This document shows, in pieces, positions 8,455-16,699 of a stretch of DNA of 46,076 nt (the stretch's first letter is position 1; each line of letters starts with the position of its first letter). The translations under genes and the position numbers were made by a program. The notes under the pieces are model-generated. The model did not search any database. It was not told the DNA's origin and worked only from the letters and a program-made list of their open reading frames with translations. The stretch is from CAZOVB01 sp964583095 (lineage in GTDB: Bacteria > Planctomycetota > Phycisphaerae > SM23-33): the NCBI GenBank assembly GCA_964583095.1, contig CAZOVB010000033.1, positions 1-46,076 of the forward strand, read 5' to 3'.

Positions 8455-8973
8455 ATGGATACCGAGAAACTCGCTGCCCGCATCAAGGAGACCGCCTACC
8501 TGGAAGGGGACTTCATCCTGCGAAGCGGCAAGCGCAGCAAATACTACCTGGACAAGTATCTCTTCGAGACCCAGCCGGACATTCTGGCCGAACTTGGCAA
8601 GCGTCTGGCTGCCTATGCTGAAGATGTGGACGTGATCGCCGGGCCGGAACTGGGAGCTGTCTGCCTGGCCGCTGCGACTTCGATGGCCTCGGGCAAGCCT
8701 TGCGCCCTGGTTCGCAAGGCCCAGAAAGAATACGCCACCGGCAAGCTCATCGAAGGAACCGACGTGGAGGGCAAGACGGTCCTGCTGGTGGAGGATATCG
8801 GCACTACGGCCGGTGCGGCGCTCCAGGCCGCCGGGACCCTCACAGTGGCCGGGGCCAGAATCGCCCGGCTGGTGTTCGTGATCGACCGTCTCCAGGGAGC
8901 GCGGGAAAATGTGGAGAAGCAGGGATACGAGTTCCACGCGCTGCTGACCCGGGAAGATCTCGGCATCGGTTAG
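8455..8973 (+). CDS. pyrE: Orotate phosphoribosyltransferase
   Basis: OPRT makes orotidine 5'-phosphate from orotate and PRPP in pyrimidine synthesis. The 172-residue product shows the phosphoribosyltransferase signature VLLVEDIGTTAGAAL (about 107-121) that binds PRPP. The OPRT-type N-terminus is also present ('YLEGDFILRSGKRSKYYLDK', in part FILRSGKRSKYYLDK). ATG 8455 is chosen because AAGGAG lies 6 bases upstream; an ATG ten codons earlier has none. The protein is shorter than E. coli PyrE (213 residues), as many OPRTs of other phyla are. Only 18 bases separate it from the solute-binding-protein gene, so it may share a transcript with the ABC importer, an unusual pairing. Confidence 0.88.
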   Translation: MDTEKLAARIKETAYLEGDFILRSGKRSKYYLDKYLFETQPDILAELGKRLAAYAEDVDVIAGPELGAVCLAAATSMASGKPCALVRKAQKEYATGKLIEGTDVEGKTVLLVEDIGTTAGAALQAAGTLTVAGARIARLVFVIDRLQGARENVEKQGYEFHALLTREDLGIG

Positions 8974-8991
8974 GCATTGGGAGAATCGCTC

Positions 8992-10413
8992 ATGTCCACT
9001 CGTGGCCTGTGCATCCTGCTTGCGGTTACAGCGGCCCTGGTGGCGGTCGGGGGTTGCCGCTCCGATCAGGGCGTACCCGCCGGAGCCAAGCGGCAGGAGG
9101 CAGAGGAGGAAATTCGCAGTCGATGGGGCCGGAGCTTCGATGAACTGCCCTCGGTGACGCTGCGGATCATCAGCCCGCACAACGAGAACATCAAACAGGA
9201 ATACGAGTGGGCCTTCAGCCTGTATCACGCCCGCAAATACGGCCAAAAAGTCTCCATAGACTGGCGCACCGTGGGCGGGGGCAGCAGTTCGATCGAACGG
9301 TATCTCCTGAACGTCTACAGTCGGGCAGAGACGTCCGAGATCGACATCATCTGGGGAGGGGGGGAGTTCACCTTCCGGGCCCTGGACCGCGAGGGCATCC
9401 TCGTCTCGCTTCAGTTGCCCCCAGAGACACTGGAGGCGATTCCCCGGCAGTTCGGCGGGGTGGAAATGTATCCGGAAAATCTCTCGTGGATCGGCTCTGC
9501 GGTGAGCGGCTTTGGTTTCATTTACAACAAAGGCCTGCTGGATATGTGTCGGATCGCCCCGCCGACAGGGTGGCAGGATCTGGCCCAGTCGCGCTTCGCC
9601 GATCGGCTGGTCCTGGCCGATCCAACACAGTCCGGCTCGGTCGCCGCCGCTTATCGGATGATCGTCGTCTCCAGCCCGTCCTGGCAGGAGGGATGGAAGA
9701 GGCTCCTGCTGATTCTGGCCAATGCCAAACGGTTCACCGATTCGGCCGGCACAGCCGCCAACGCGCCGCTGATGGGCGATGCGCTGGTTTCGGCCTGCAT
9801 CGATTTCTACGGAGCCCTTCGAGTGGCGGAGGCTCCGGGTCAGATGGTCTACGTTTCCCCTCGGGGCCAGACGACCTTCAGCCCGGACCCGATCGGCATC
9901 CTGAAGAATCCGCCCAATGCGGAACTGGCCCGGCGGTTCGTGGATTTCGTGCTCAGCAAGGAGGGGCAGGCACTCTGGGCCCTTGGGACCCGGGCGCCGC
10001 ATGGCCCGTTTCGCAGCGTTCTGGGCCGACAGCCGATTCGACGGGATGTGTACGATTTGTACGACGATCAACTGCTGGGGTGGATCGTCAATCCGTACGA
10101 ATCCGGACAGGCTTTGGTACTCGATGGGGACAACGCCCGGATGAATCGCGTGAATTTCGGTGTCCTGCGGGCGCTGGTCGGTGCGGCGGCGATTGACAAC
10201 CCCCAGGGCCTGCGCGAAGCCCGGGCCCGGCTGATCGAGACCGATTATGACCCCAAACTCCTGGCCGAGTTCACGGCGTTGCCCGACAACGTGGCGACCC
10301 TGGAGGCGATGTCGGGTACTGCGCGGCTGCTCAAGGACCCCACCCAGAGGGAGTTGATCCTCACCGGTTGGCAGGATTACTTCCGCGAGAAATATCGGCG
10401 GGTGGCGCGATGA
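8992..10413 (+). CDS. ABC importer solute-binding lipoprotein (iron/thiamine/phosphonate-type)
   Basis: ATG 8992 has GGGAGAA 6 bases upstream. The 473-residue product opens with a lipoprotein signal (lipobox VGGC, Cys22), so it is lipid-anchored outside the inner membrane. It matches the type-2 periplasmic binding proteins that work with Fbp/Afu-like importers: an early strand with 'SVTLRIISPHNENIKQEYEW', a central 'IGILKNPPNAELARRFVDFV', and 'LSKEGQALW', which is typical of the family. It overlaps the permease gene by an ATGA junction. The cargo could be ferric iron, thiamine, a phosphonate or a similar small anion, and the sequence does not tell which. The C-terminal 100 residues extend beyond the usual domain size. 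Confidence 0.82.
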   Translation: MSTRGLCILLAVTAALVAVGGCRSDQGVPAGAKRQEAEEEIRSRWGRSFDELPSVTLRIISPHNENIKQEYEWAFSLYHARKYGQKVSIDWRTVGGGSSSIERYLLNVYSRAETSEIDIIWGGGEFTFRALDREGILVSLQLPPETLEAIPRQFGGVEMYPENLSWIGSAVSGFGFIYNKGLLDMCRIAPPTGWQDLAQSRFADRLVLADPTQSGSVAAAYRMIVVSSPSWQEGWKRLLLILANAKRFTDSAGTAANAPLMGDALVSACIDFYGALRVAEAPGQMVYVSPRGQTTFSPDPIGILKNPPNAELARRFVDFVLSKEGQALWALGTRAPHGPFRSVLGRQPIRRDVYDLYDDQLLGWIVNPYESGQALVLDGDNARMNRVNFGVLRALVGAAAIDNPQGLREARARLIETDYDPKLLAEFTALPDNVATLEAMSGTARLLKDPTQRELILTGWQDYFREKYRRVAR

Positions 10414-12197
10414 AGCATGCAAGCCTGTCTGATCGGATGTATGCAGCTTTGGGCGGGGCTTTTGCGCATCTGGCAGGAGGCATCCGCCGCGCGATGGGCC
10501 GACCTGTTGCGACGATGGTTCTCCTGCTGCTGGTGGGGGGGCTGGCAGCATTTCTGCTCTGGCCGATCTGGCTGACCATCCAGTCGGGGTTTCGTCACGA
10601 GGGGCAGATCAGTGCCTACTGGTTCGTGCGCATCTGGGACAATGCCCAGTTGACCCGGGAGATGGTCAACAGCCTTACGCTGGCCTGCACGACGACGCTG
10701 GCCTGCATGGTCGTTGCCTTGCCGATGGCCCTGCTGCGGGCCCGGTGTCGCTTCCCGGGCCAGGGACTGCTCAGTGTCCTGGTGCTGGTTCCCATGATCC
10801 TGCCACCGTTCGTCGGCGCCCTGTCGATCCGAAGGCTTCTGAGCCAGTACGGAGCACTGAACCTCCTGCTGGCCAAGGTCGGCATCCTGGATTTCTCCCA
10901 ATCGCTGCCCCCGGATTGGCTGGGCGCGGGATTTGCGGGTGTGGTCCTTCTCCAGACGATGCACCTGTTCCCGATCCTGTACCTGAACGCCACGGCCGCC
11001 TTGGCCAACGTGGATCCATCGCTCTCGGCTGCGGCGCGGAACCTGGGGGCAGGTCCCCTGCAAACATTTTTCCGGGTGACTCTCCCGATGATCCGTCCCG
11101 GGCTCTTTGCCGGGGGGACCATCGTGTTCATCTGGTCGCTGACGGACATCGGCACCCCGTTGATCGTGGGATACCAGGAGCTGACCCCAGTGACGATCTT
11201 CAAGGAGATCTCCCGGGGAGAAGTGGCCGGCAGGATCTTCAGCCTGGTGTTCCTGCTGCTTTCGGGCTCGGTGACGCTCTACGTCCTGGGTAAGTTTCTC
11301 TTCGGACGACAGATCCTGGCAGAATCTTCCAAGGCCGGCAGCGCCTCTTCGCTTCGCAAGCTAGGCCCCCTGGGGACGCTGGGCGCCTGGGGGCTGTTCG
11401 GATCGGTGTTGATTGTCTCGGTGCTGCCCCATCTGGGGGTGATCCTGCTGAGCATCTCCCAGACCTGGGTCAACACCGTGCTTCCTTCCAGCTACACATT
11501 GGATCATCTGAAGTTTGTTCTGACCCAGCCGACCACGTATACATCCATTCTCAATTCCCTGCGGTATGCGGGAGTTTCTACGGGGGTCGATCTGGTCCTG
11601 GGCGGACTGGCTGCGTGGCTGATCGTTCGAACCCGTCTGCCGGGCCGATCGCTCCTGGACGGCCTGGCCATGCTTCCCCTGGCCGTGCCGGGGTTGATTC
11701 TTGCCGCAGGGTACGTCGCCATGACCGTCCAGGGAGCCTGGCTGGAAGAGCTGGGGCCCATGGGGCGCTGGCCTTTCGTGATCCTGATTATCGCCTACAC
11801 GGTTCGCCGGCTTCCATTTGCGGTTCGGAGCATCTCGGCCGGTCTCCAGCAGGTGCCCGTATCGCTGGAGGAGGCCTCGCGGAATCTCGGGGCAGGCCGG
11901 GTCCGGACCGTCGGAAGAATCACCTTGCCCCTGATCGCGGCCAACGTCATTGCCGCTGCCGTCCTGACCTTCGCTTTTGCGATGCTGGAAGTCAGCGATT
12001 CGCTGGTTCTGGCCCAGCAGGAGAAGTACTACCCGATCACCAAGCAGATCTACGAACTGGGGACGAGCACCGGCTCGCCCGAGACGACCAACCAGGCCGC
12101 TGCCCTGGGCGTATACGCCATGGGGCTCTTGGCCGCGACCATGGGAGCCGCCGGCGCCCTGCTTGGCAAGAGGCTCGGGGCCATCTTCCGCGCCTGA
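10410..12197 (+). CDS. Fused two-domain ABC importer permease (FbpB/ThiP type)
   Basis: The start ATG (10410) overlaps the stop of the binding-protein gene (ATGA). The 595-residue protein contains two binding-protein-dependent permease domains in tandem, about 12 membrane segments in all. Each half has the cytoplasmic EAA-type loop that docks on the ATPase: AAARNLGAGPLQTFFRVTLP near 207-226 and EASRNLGAGRVRTVGRITLP near 487-506. The fused form is typical of importers for ferric iron, thiamine or 2-aminoethylphosphonate. It forms a unit with the binding protein before it and the ATPase that starts 20 bases after its stop. Confidence 0.9.
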   Translation: MKHASLSDRMYAALGGAFAHLAGGIRRAMGRPVATMVLLLLVGGLAAFLLWPIWLTIQSGFRHEGQISAYWFVRIWDNAQLTREMVNSLTLACTTTLACMVVALPMALLRARCRFPGQGLLSVLVLVPMILPPFVGALSIRRLLSQYGALNLLLAKVGILDFSQSLPPDWLGAGFAGVVLLQTMHLFPILYLNATAALANVDPSLSAAARNLGAGPLQTFFRVTLPMIRPGLFAGGTIVFIWSLTDIGTPLIVGYQELTPVTIFKEISRGEVAGRIFSLVFLLLSGSVTLYVLGKFLFGRQILAESSKAGSASSLRKLGPLGTLGAWGLFGSVLIVSVLPHLGVILLSISQTWVNTVLPSSYTLDHLKFVLTQPTTYTSILNSLRYAGVSTGVDLVLGGLAAWLIVRTRLPGRSLLDGLAMLPLAVPGLILAAGYVAMTVQGAWLEELGPMGRWPFVILIIAYTVRRLPFAVRSISAGLQQVPVSLEEASRNLGAGRVRTVGRITLPLIAANVIAAAVLTFAFAMLEVSDSLVLAQQEKYYPITKQIYELGTSTGSPETTNQAAALGVYAMGLLAATMGAAGALLGKRLGAIFRA

Positions 12198-12217
12198 AAA
12201 CCCAAGAATCCACTGCC

Positions 12218-13291
12218 ATGAAAACCATTACCATCCAGTCGCTATCGAAAACGTACGCCCAGCCCTCCGGACTCGTCCGGGCGGTGGACGAGGTCAGCCT
12301 GCACATTGAAAAGGGAGAGTTCTTCTTCCTGCTGGGGCCCAGTGGATGCGGCAAGACCACGTTGCTGCGGATGATTGCCGGGCTCGTGGAGCCCTCGGCC
12401 GGCAAAGTGCTCTTCGGCGAACAAGACGTAACGAACCTGCCTGTCGAGAAGCGCAGGACCGCTATGGTCTTCCAGAATTACGCGCTCTGGCCCCACATGA
12501 CCGTGGAGAAGAACGTGCAGTTCGGTCCGAGGATGAAAGGCTTGGACGCATCGAAACGCTCGCGCATCTGCCAAAGCAACCTGGCTCTGGTGGAGATGGA
12601 GAACTACGCCCGCCGCAAGCCCAATCAGCTATCGGGGGGACAGCAGCAGCGCGTCGCCCTTGCCCGGGCCCTGGCCGCCGAGCCCGATTGCCTCCTGCTG
12701 GATGAGCCGCTGAGCAATCTGGACGCCCGACTGAGGCTGCACATGCGGGGGGAACTCCGAGCCCTGGTCAAGAACACCGGAGCGACCGCTGTTTATGTGA
12801 CCCACGACCAGAAAGAAGCCCTGTCGATGGCCGACCGCGTGGCGGTGATGCGCGATGGACAGGTCATCCAGGTCGGCACGCCCGAGCAGCTTTATCACAG
12901 GCCCGAGAGCCTTTTTGTGGCCGATTTTCTCGGCGAAGCCAACCTGCTGTCCGGGCAGGTTACCGGAAAACAGGGGGATCTGGTCGAGGTGAAGACTCCC
13001 TTGGGACCGATCCGCTCCACTTCCAGCAGCCTGGGGGATGTGACCTGCTGCATTCGTCCCGAGAGGGTTTCGATCCTGCCATCGGCTTCGACAGCACGGG
13101 GCAATACGCTCCCTGCCCGGGTGGAGTCTGCAACTTTTCTGGGTGAGATTCGCCAGTACACCTGCTCCCTGGTCCAGGGGGAGACATCCTGGCGGGTTAC
13201 GTGTCTCTCGGCAGCAAAGGCGGAGTTTGCAGCAGGTCAAAAGATCTGCCTGCATTTCGAGCCGCAGGACGTGGTCCTGCTGGAGGCGTAG
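12218..13291 (+). CDS. ABC importer ATPase (FbpC/PotA type)
   Basis: The 357-residue ATPase powers the importer encoded just before it. It has Walker A GPSGCGKTT (about 40-48), signature LSGGQQQRVALARAL (about 139), Walker B LLLDEPLSNLDA (about 162) and the switch His in THDQKEA. A C-terminal TOBE-like domain (about 245-350) has CIRPERVSI, typical of the CUT1/PotA/FbpC subfamily. The ATG at 12218 is inferred from alignment with the family N-terminus (MKTITIQSLSKTY); no strong ribosome binding site is visible, so translation may be coupled to the permease. The substrate remains open. Confidence 0.9.
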   Translation: MKTITIQSLSKTYAQPSGLVRAVDEVSLHIEKGEFFFLLGPSGCGKTTLLRMIAGLVEPSAGKVLFGEQDVTNLPVEKRRTAMVFQNYALWPHMTVEKNVQFGPRMKGLDASKRSRICQSNLALVEMENYARRKPNQLSGGQQQRVALARALAAEPDCLLLDEPLSNLDARLRLHMRGELRALVKNTGATAVYVTHDQKEALSMADRVAVMRDGQVIQVGTPEQLYHRPESLFVADFLGEANLLSGQVTGKQGDLVEVKTPLGPIRSTSSSLGDVTCCIRPERVSILPSASTARGNTLPARVESATFLGEIRQYTCSLVQGETSWRVTCLSAAKAEFAAGQKICLHFEPQDVVLLEA

Positions 13292-13360
13292 TTGATCTTG
13301 CCGGGGGAATTTCGTTAGCCTCTTGGCCCGGAGAGGCCAAACCGTTATCGTCTGGAAGCC

Positions 13361-15163
13361 ATGATTGATTCCCAGGAACAGAAACAGTCCGAGCTGCACA
13401 CGGTGCGCGACACGGTCGAGAGCATCTGGGTGGCGATTGTCCTGGCGTTTCTGCTGCGCGCCTTTCTGATCGAAGCCTTCGTGATCCCCACCGGATCGAT
13501 GGCCCCGCGTCTCTACGGCGAGCACTGGATGCTCCACTGCCCCTCCTGCAAGCGGGAGTACGCTTTCGGTGTTCAGGCAAGGCGTGGTTCGGAGCTTCCG
13601 ACTGGGGCGCTGTGCCCGAATTGCAGCTTTCACTATGCCTTCTCACGGGAAGATGCCGGAAAGGTTCGCAGCGGAGACCGGGTCCTGGTGCTCAAGTATC
13701 TCTATCAGTTCGTCGAGCCCGAGCCCTGGGATGTCGTGGTTTTCAAGAACCCCCAGGACAACCACCAGAACTACATCAAGCGGTTGATCGGCCTGCCGGG
13801 CGAGACGATCGAGATCGTCCACGGGGATATTTACTTCCGCAAAGACCCTTCCCAACCCATGCAGATCCGCCGCAAGCCTCACCGGGTTCAGGAGGTCATG
13901 TGGCAGACGGTGTACGACAATGATCTGCTTCCGGATCCCGACGATTTTGTCGAATACTACAGCCGGCGTGAGGAACTCGAATCCCCTTCCCGATGGTACC
14001 CATTCTGGCGTCCAGCCACCGATGCCTCGGCTGAGACCTTTGACGGTCTCCAGAAGGTTCCCGTCGGTCCCAACGAGCGTCAGTGGCGAATCGCTCGAAC
14101 CGCTGTTTACAAGGGTGGCCCGACGCCGGGGGAACTGGTTCTCGATGCGACGCGTTCCAAGTTCCTGCCCCATTACGGCTACAACGGCCAAGGGGGAGCC
14201 AGCGCCCCAAGCATCCATGAAGATGTCGATCTGATCACCGATCTGAAGCTTTCAGCCAGCTACAGCCCCAAGGAAGATTCCAGCCGGCTGACCTTGCACC
14301 TTTCCAGCTTCGATCACCGTTTTCGCGCGGTGGTTGACGCCGCAGGACGGGTGGAACTGCAGCATCAGAAGCGAGGACCCGGACCGGAAGACAATGGTGC
14401 ATGGGAAACCTGGGCCGGCAGCGAAATCGACCCGCTGACCGGGCGTATTGTCAATGTTGCATTGACCCATGTGGACTTTACCGTCAGGGTATGGATCGAC
14501 GGTCAATGGATCCTGGAAAGCACCCGGGAGCAGTACGATGCCGATTATGAGCAGATGAAACGCCGTCTGGGGATCGGTCAGAGTGTGGATATCGCCGAAT
14601 CCACACGCCGATGGTGGTTTGAGACACCCCCGGAAGTCCGGATCATTGCATCCCAGGCTCCCTGCGAGTTGACGCATCTGAAACTGATGCGGGACGTGTA
14701 CTATACGAATTCCAGTATAGACTCCCGCCTGGATCAGGACATTGCCGGCACCGAGTTCGCACCGCTGCTTCAGTACGCCCACGACCTGGCCGTGACCGAA
14801 AGAACCCAAGACCTCCCCGAATGGGCAAGACGCCTGGGGGACAAGAGCGATGTACCCAACGGGTGGGGAGTTACGGATTTTCCGATCCAATTGGATGACC
14901 ACCCGGGAAAGAACGATCTGGATGAGTTTTACGTCCTGGGCGACAACAGCCCGCAGAGCCACGACAGCAGAAGCTGGGTGATGGCGGCTCCAACCCTCCG
15001 ACTGTACGATCAGCAGGGAAGGCCCCAGTACAAGCTCGGCACGGTGCCCCGATACAACATGCTTGGCAGGGCGATGTTCGTCTACTGGCCCTCCGGGTTT
15101 CGAATCAAAGGTCTGAACGTGCCCCTGATTCCCAATGTCGGGAAGATGCGGTTCATCAAGTGA
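13361..15163 (+). CDS. lepB: Signal peptidase I with zinc ribbon and large insert
   Basis: Signal peptidase I removes signal peptides at the outer face of the inner membrane. The S26 catalytic pair is present: Ser46 in PTGSMAPR after one membrane segment (about 22-40), and Lys140 in QNYIKRLIGLPGE. The closing box VLGDNSPQSHDSR lies near residue 524. At 600 residues it is about twice the usual length. Two insertions explain this. A four-Cys zinc ribbon (Cys60, Cys63, Cys85, Cys88) sits between Ser46 and Lys140. A region of about 320 residues (roughly 180-500) precedes the last box and has a beta-rich, LamG-like pattern ('RLTLHLSSFDHRFRAVVDAA', 'VDFTVRVWIDGQWILES'). The zinc ribbon is known from planctomycete homologues; the function of the large insert is not known to me. 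Confidence 0.88.
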   Translation: MIDSQEQKQSELHTVRDTVESIWVAIVLAFLLRAFLIEAFVIPTGSMAPRLYGEHWMLHCPSCKREYAFGVQARRGSELPTGALCPNCSFHYAFSREDAGKVRSGDRVLVLKYLYQFVEPEPWDVVVFKNPQDNHQNYIKRLIGLPGETIEIVHGDIYFRKDPSQPMQIRRKPHRVQEVMWQTVYDNDLLPDPDDFVEYYSRREELESPSRWYPFWRPATDASAETFDGLQKVPVGPNERQWRIARTAVYKGGPTPGELVLDATRSKFLPHYGYNGQGGASAPSIHEDVDLITDLKLSASYSPKEDSSRLTLHLSSFDHRFRAVVDAAGRVELQHQKRGPGPEDNGAWETWAGSEIDPLTGRIVNVALTHVDFTVRVWIDGQWILESTREQYDADYEQMKRRLGIGQSVDIAESTRRWWFETPPEVRIIASQAPCELTHLKLMRDVYYTNSSIDSRLDQDIAGTEFAPLLQYAHDLAVTERTQDLPEWARRLGDKSDVPNGWGVTDFPIQLDDHPGKNDLDEFYVLGDNSPQSHDSRSWVMAAPTLRLYDQQGRPQYKLGTVPRYNMLGRAMFVYWPSGFRIKGLNVPLIPNVGKMRFIK

Positions 15164-15192
15164 CCAAACATTCCCACGCGAAATCGATGGAC

Positions 15193-15201
15193 TTATTCAC
15201 A
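15193..15201 (+). promoter_or_regulatory. DnaA box 1
   Basis: TTATTCACA matches the DnaA consensus TTATNCACA exactly. Confidence 0.45.
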
Positions 15202-15472
15202 ATTGATCTGTCCAGCTGGTGTCCACGCGATCCGGCCATTGGCCAAGCAATGCTACGCGTGATCGGTACGGAAATTGCCCCATGAGCCTTGAAGGCCAAC
15301 CGTGGTTGTTTGTCGCTGTAAGGCTTGTCAATAAAGCGTTTTACGGATGAGTGGATATCTGAGAAGAACCTGTTTCTTCCGCCTCTGGGAAGCAGGACCC
15401 GAGCATAGCATGGGCCGATCCCTCTCGGGAGTCCGTGAGGAGTCTCGCAGAGTTTTCACGTTACTGCACAGG

Positions 15473-15481
15473 TTATCCACA
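15473..15481 (+). promoter_or_regulatory. DnaA box 2
   Basis: TTATCCACA is the strongest form of the DnaA consensus. It lies about 40 bases upstream of the lptB start, so it could equally be a DnaA-controlled operator. Confidence 0.5.
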
Positions 15482-15522
15482 ATCCCGCACCCCTAGCAGA
15501 ACAGTGAGGAGAAACCCTCAAA

Positions 15523-16287
15523 ATGATCCTTCTGGAGACCAAGGGACTTGTCAAGCGATACAGTGGCCGAGCTGTGGTCGACCATGTCTCCTTTACCGTT
15601 GAGCAGGGAGAAATTGTCGGATTACTTGGTAGAAACGGAGCCGGCAAGACCACCAGTTTTCGCATGACCATGGGCATGATCGCCCCGGATGAAGGCGAGG
15701 TCATCTTCGACGGAGTCAACGTGACCAAGCTGCCCATGTACCGGAGGGCACGAAGCGGAATGGGGTACCTTTCGCAGGAGCCGAGCATCTTCCAGCGACT
15801 CAGTGTCCGCGACAACATCATGGCCGTGATGGAAACCATGTCGATCCCTCGGAAGCTTCGCAAGCAGCGGTGCAGCCAACTTCTGGAACAGTTCGGCCTG
15901 ACCGTGCAGGCGTCTCAGCCAGCGCGGACGCTTTCAGGTGGCGAGAGACGGAAACTCGAGATCGCTCGTGCCCTGGTGACCAATCCCACGATGATCCTCC
16001 TGGATGAGCCCTTTTCCGGCGTGGATCCGATTGCGGTCGAAGATCTCCAGGCTGAGATCAAAGGACTCAAGGACCGGGGGATCAGCCTACTCCTGACCGA
16101 CCATAACGTTCGCGAGACACTGACTGTTACAGACCGTTCGTACATCATGGATTCGGGAAGAGTGCTCCGGGAGGGCAGGCCCAAGGACCTGATCAACGAC
16201 GAACTGGTCCGCAAGACGTATCTGGGCCACAGTTTCCGCGGCGACGAGTTCGACACCGTCCCCGGGTACCTCCGGTCGGATTCCTGA
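15523..16287 (+). CDS. lptB: LPS export ABC transporter ATPase LptB
   Basis: LptB is the cytoplasmic ATPase that drives lipopolysaccharide from the inner membrane through the Lpt bridge. The 254-residue product has Walker A GRNGAGKTTSF (about 36-46), the LptB-typical Q-loop region MGYLSQEPSIFQRLSV, signature LSGGERRKLEIARAL, Walker B ILLDEPFSGVDPIA and switch His in LLTDHNVRETL. These phrases separate LptB from general branched-chain amino acid ATPases. No lptA, lptC, lptF or lptG gene is adjacent. Its presence argues for an LPS-containing outer membrane. GGAGAAA lies about 9 bases before the ATG. Confidence 0.9.
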   Translation: MILLETKGLVKRYSGRAVVDHVSFTVEQGEIVGLLGRNGAGKTTSFRMTMGMIAPDEGEVIFDGVNVTKLPMYRRARSGMGYLSQEPSIFQRLSVRDNIMAVMETMSIPRKLRKQRCSQLLEQFGLTVQASQPARTLSGGERRKLEIARALVTNPTMILLDEPFSGVDPIAVEDLQAEIKGLKDRGISLLLTDHNVRETLTVTDRSYIMDSGRVLREGRPKDLINDELVRKTYLGHSFRGDEFDTVPGYLRSDS

Positions 16288-16464
16288 CCCGGATCGGTAG
16301 GGAAAGGGAACATTCTTGGCCAAGGGATCGGTCTACGCTCACATTATGCGATGCTCGGGTTGGACTTGTGGCCGCTACCGGGGCAATTCGCGATCAAAAC
16401 GAAAATAAGTGGAGAAAAAAGAAGACTTTTATTAATGGAAAAGAAAGGGGTCATTCCGATAGAC
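16288..16464. other. Intergenic region before the small RNA
   Basis: I see no gene here. From about 16396 to 16447 the plus strand is rich in A with a T-tract, unlike its GC-rich surroundings. It lies at -30 to -80 relative to the small-RNA start and resembles an UP element. Confidence 0.4.
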
Positions 16465-16470
16465 TACAAT
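16465..16470 (+). promoter_or_regulatory. Proposed -10 element of the small RNA
   Basis: TACAAT lies 6-7 bases before the proposed start near 16477. I find no convincing -35, but the A/T-tracts upstream could act as an UP element. Confidence 0.35.
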
Positions 16471-16476
16471 AGAAGT

Positions 16477-16594
16477 GAACTACTGTCGTAAGCCACAGAA
16501 GAAGCCGCGCAGGTCTCCCTCCACCTGACCCGGCACTGTGGCGAAAATGATAGGCGACTTCCGGGTCTCCCTCCGCCCGAAAGTCGCCTTTTTT
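16477..16594 (+). ncRNA. Candidate small RNA with two hairpins sharing a UCUCCCUCC loop
   Basis: About 118 bases that I propose are an independent small RNA. Hairpin 1 has an outer stem GCCACAG/CTGTGGC (16492-16498 with 16536-16542), an inner GCCG/CGGC (16504-16507 with 16531-16534) and CAGGT/ACCTG (16510-16514 with 16523-16527), leaving CTCCCTCC as the loop. Hairpin 2 is the terminator stem (16552-16565 with 16576-16589, one mismatch) with loop TCTCCCTCCG. Both hairpins share the 11-mer GGTCTCCCTCC, although their stems differ. The loop is complementary to Shine-Dalgarno-type GGAGGGAGA, so a translation-repressing role is possible. No downstream gene lies on the same strand. Structure and terminator are seen; expression and function are inferred. 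Confidence 0.6.
16552..16594 (+). terminator. Rho-independent terminator of the small RNA
   Basis: Two 14-base arms (AGGCGACTTCCGGG with CCCGAAAGTCGCCT) pair with one C-A mismatch around a 10-base loop, followed by TTTTTT (16589-16594). The T-run is on the plus strand, which fixes the direction. Confidence 0.85.
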
Positions 16595-16624
16595 GTTGCG
16601 CCGGTTCAGAAACGAGAGGGACGC

Positions 16625-16646
16625 ACGACCCATTGGTAAGGGTCGT
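16625..16646 (-). repeat. Hairpin downstream of the Cys-repeat gene
   Basis: ACGACCC (16625-16631) and GGGTCGT (16640-16646) form a perfect 7-base stem with an 8-base loop, 54 bases past the stop codon of the minus-strand gene. There is no T-run, so it may be a 3'-end stabiliser rather than an intrinsic terminator. Confidence 0.35.
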
Positions 16647-16699
16647 ACGCCCCGAACGTATGACAGATCTACCTTCGCCTGATTGACCGACTCGGGAAA

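Larger units (their letters stand above)
15164..15522. other. Intergenic region with two perfect DnaA boxes
   Basis: These 359 bases between lepB and lptB carry no coding frame I can support. They contain TTATTCACA at 15193-15201 and TTATCCACA at 15473-15481, both exact matches to TTATNCACA in the same orientation, with a moderately AT-rich stretch (about 15322-15355) between them. The last 30 bases hold the ribosome binding site of lptB (GAGGAGAAA). Confidence 0.6.

Noticed and set aside
13323..13340. TTGGCC-CGGAGA-GGCCAA hairpin after the ABC ATPase gene
   Set aside because: The stem is short and no T-run follows, so it cannot be called a terminator.
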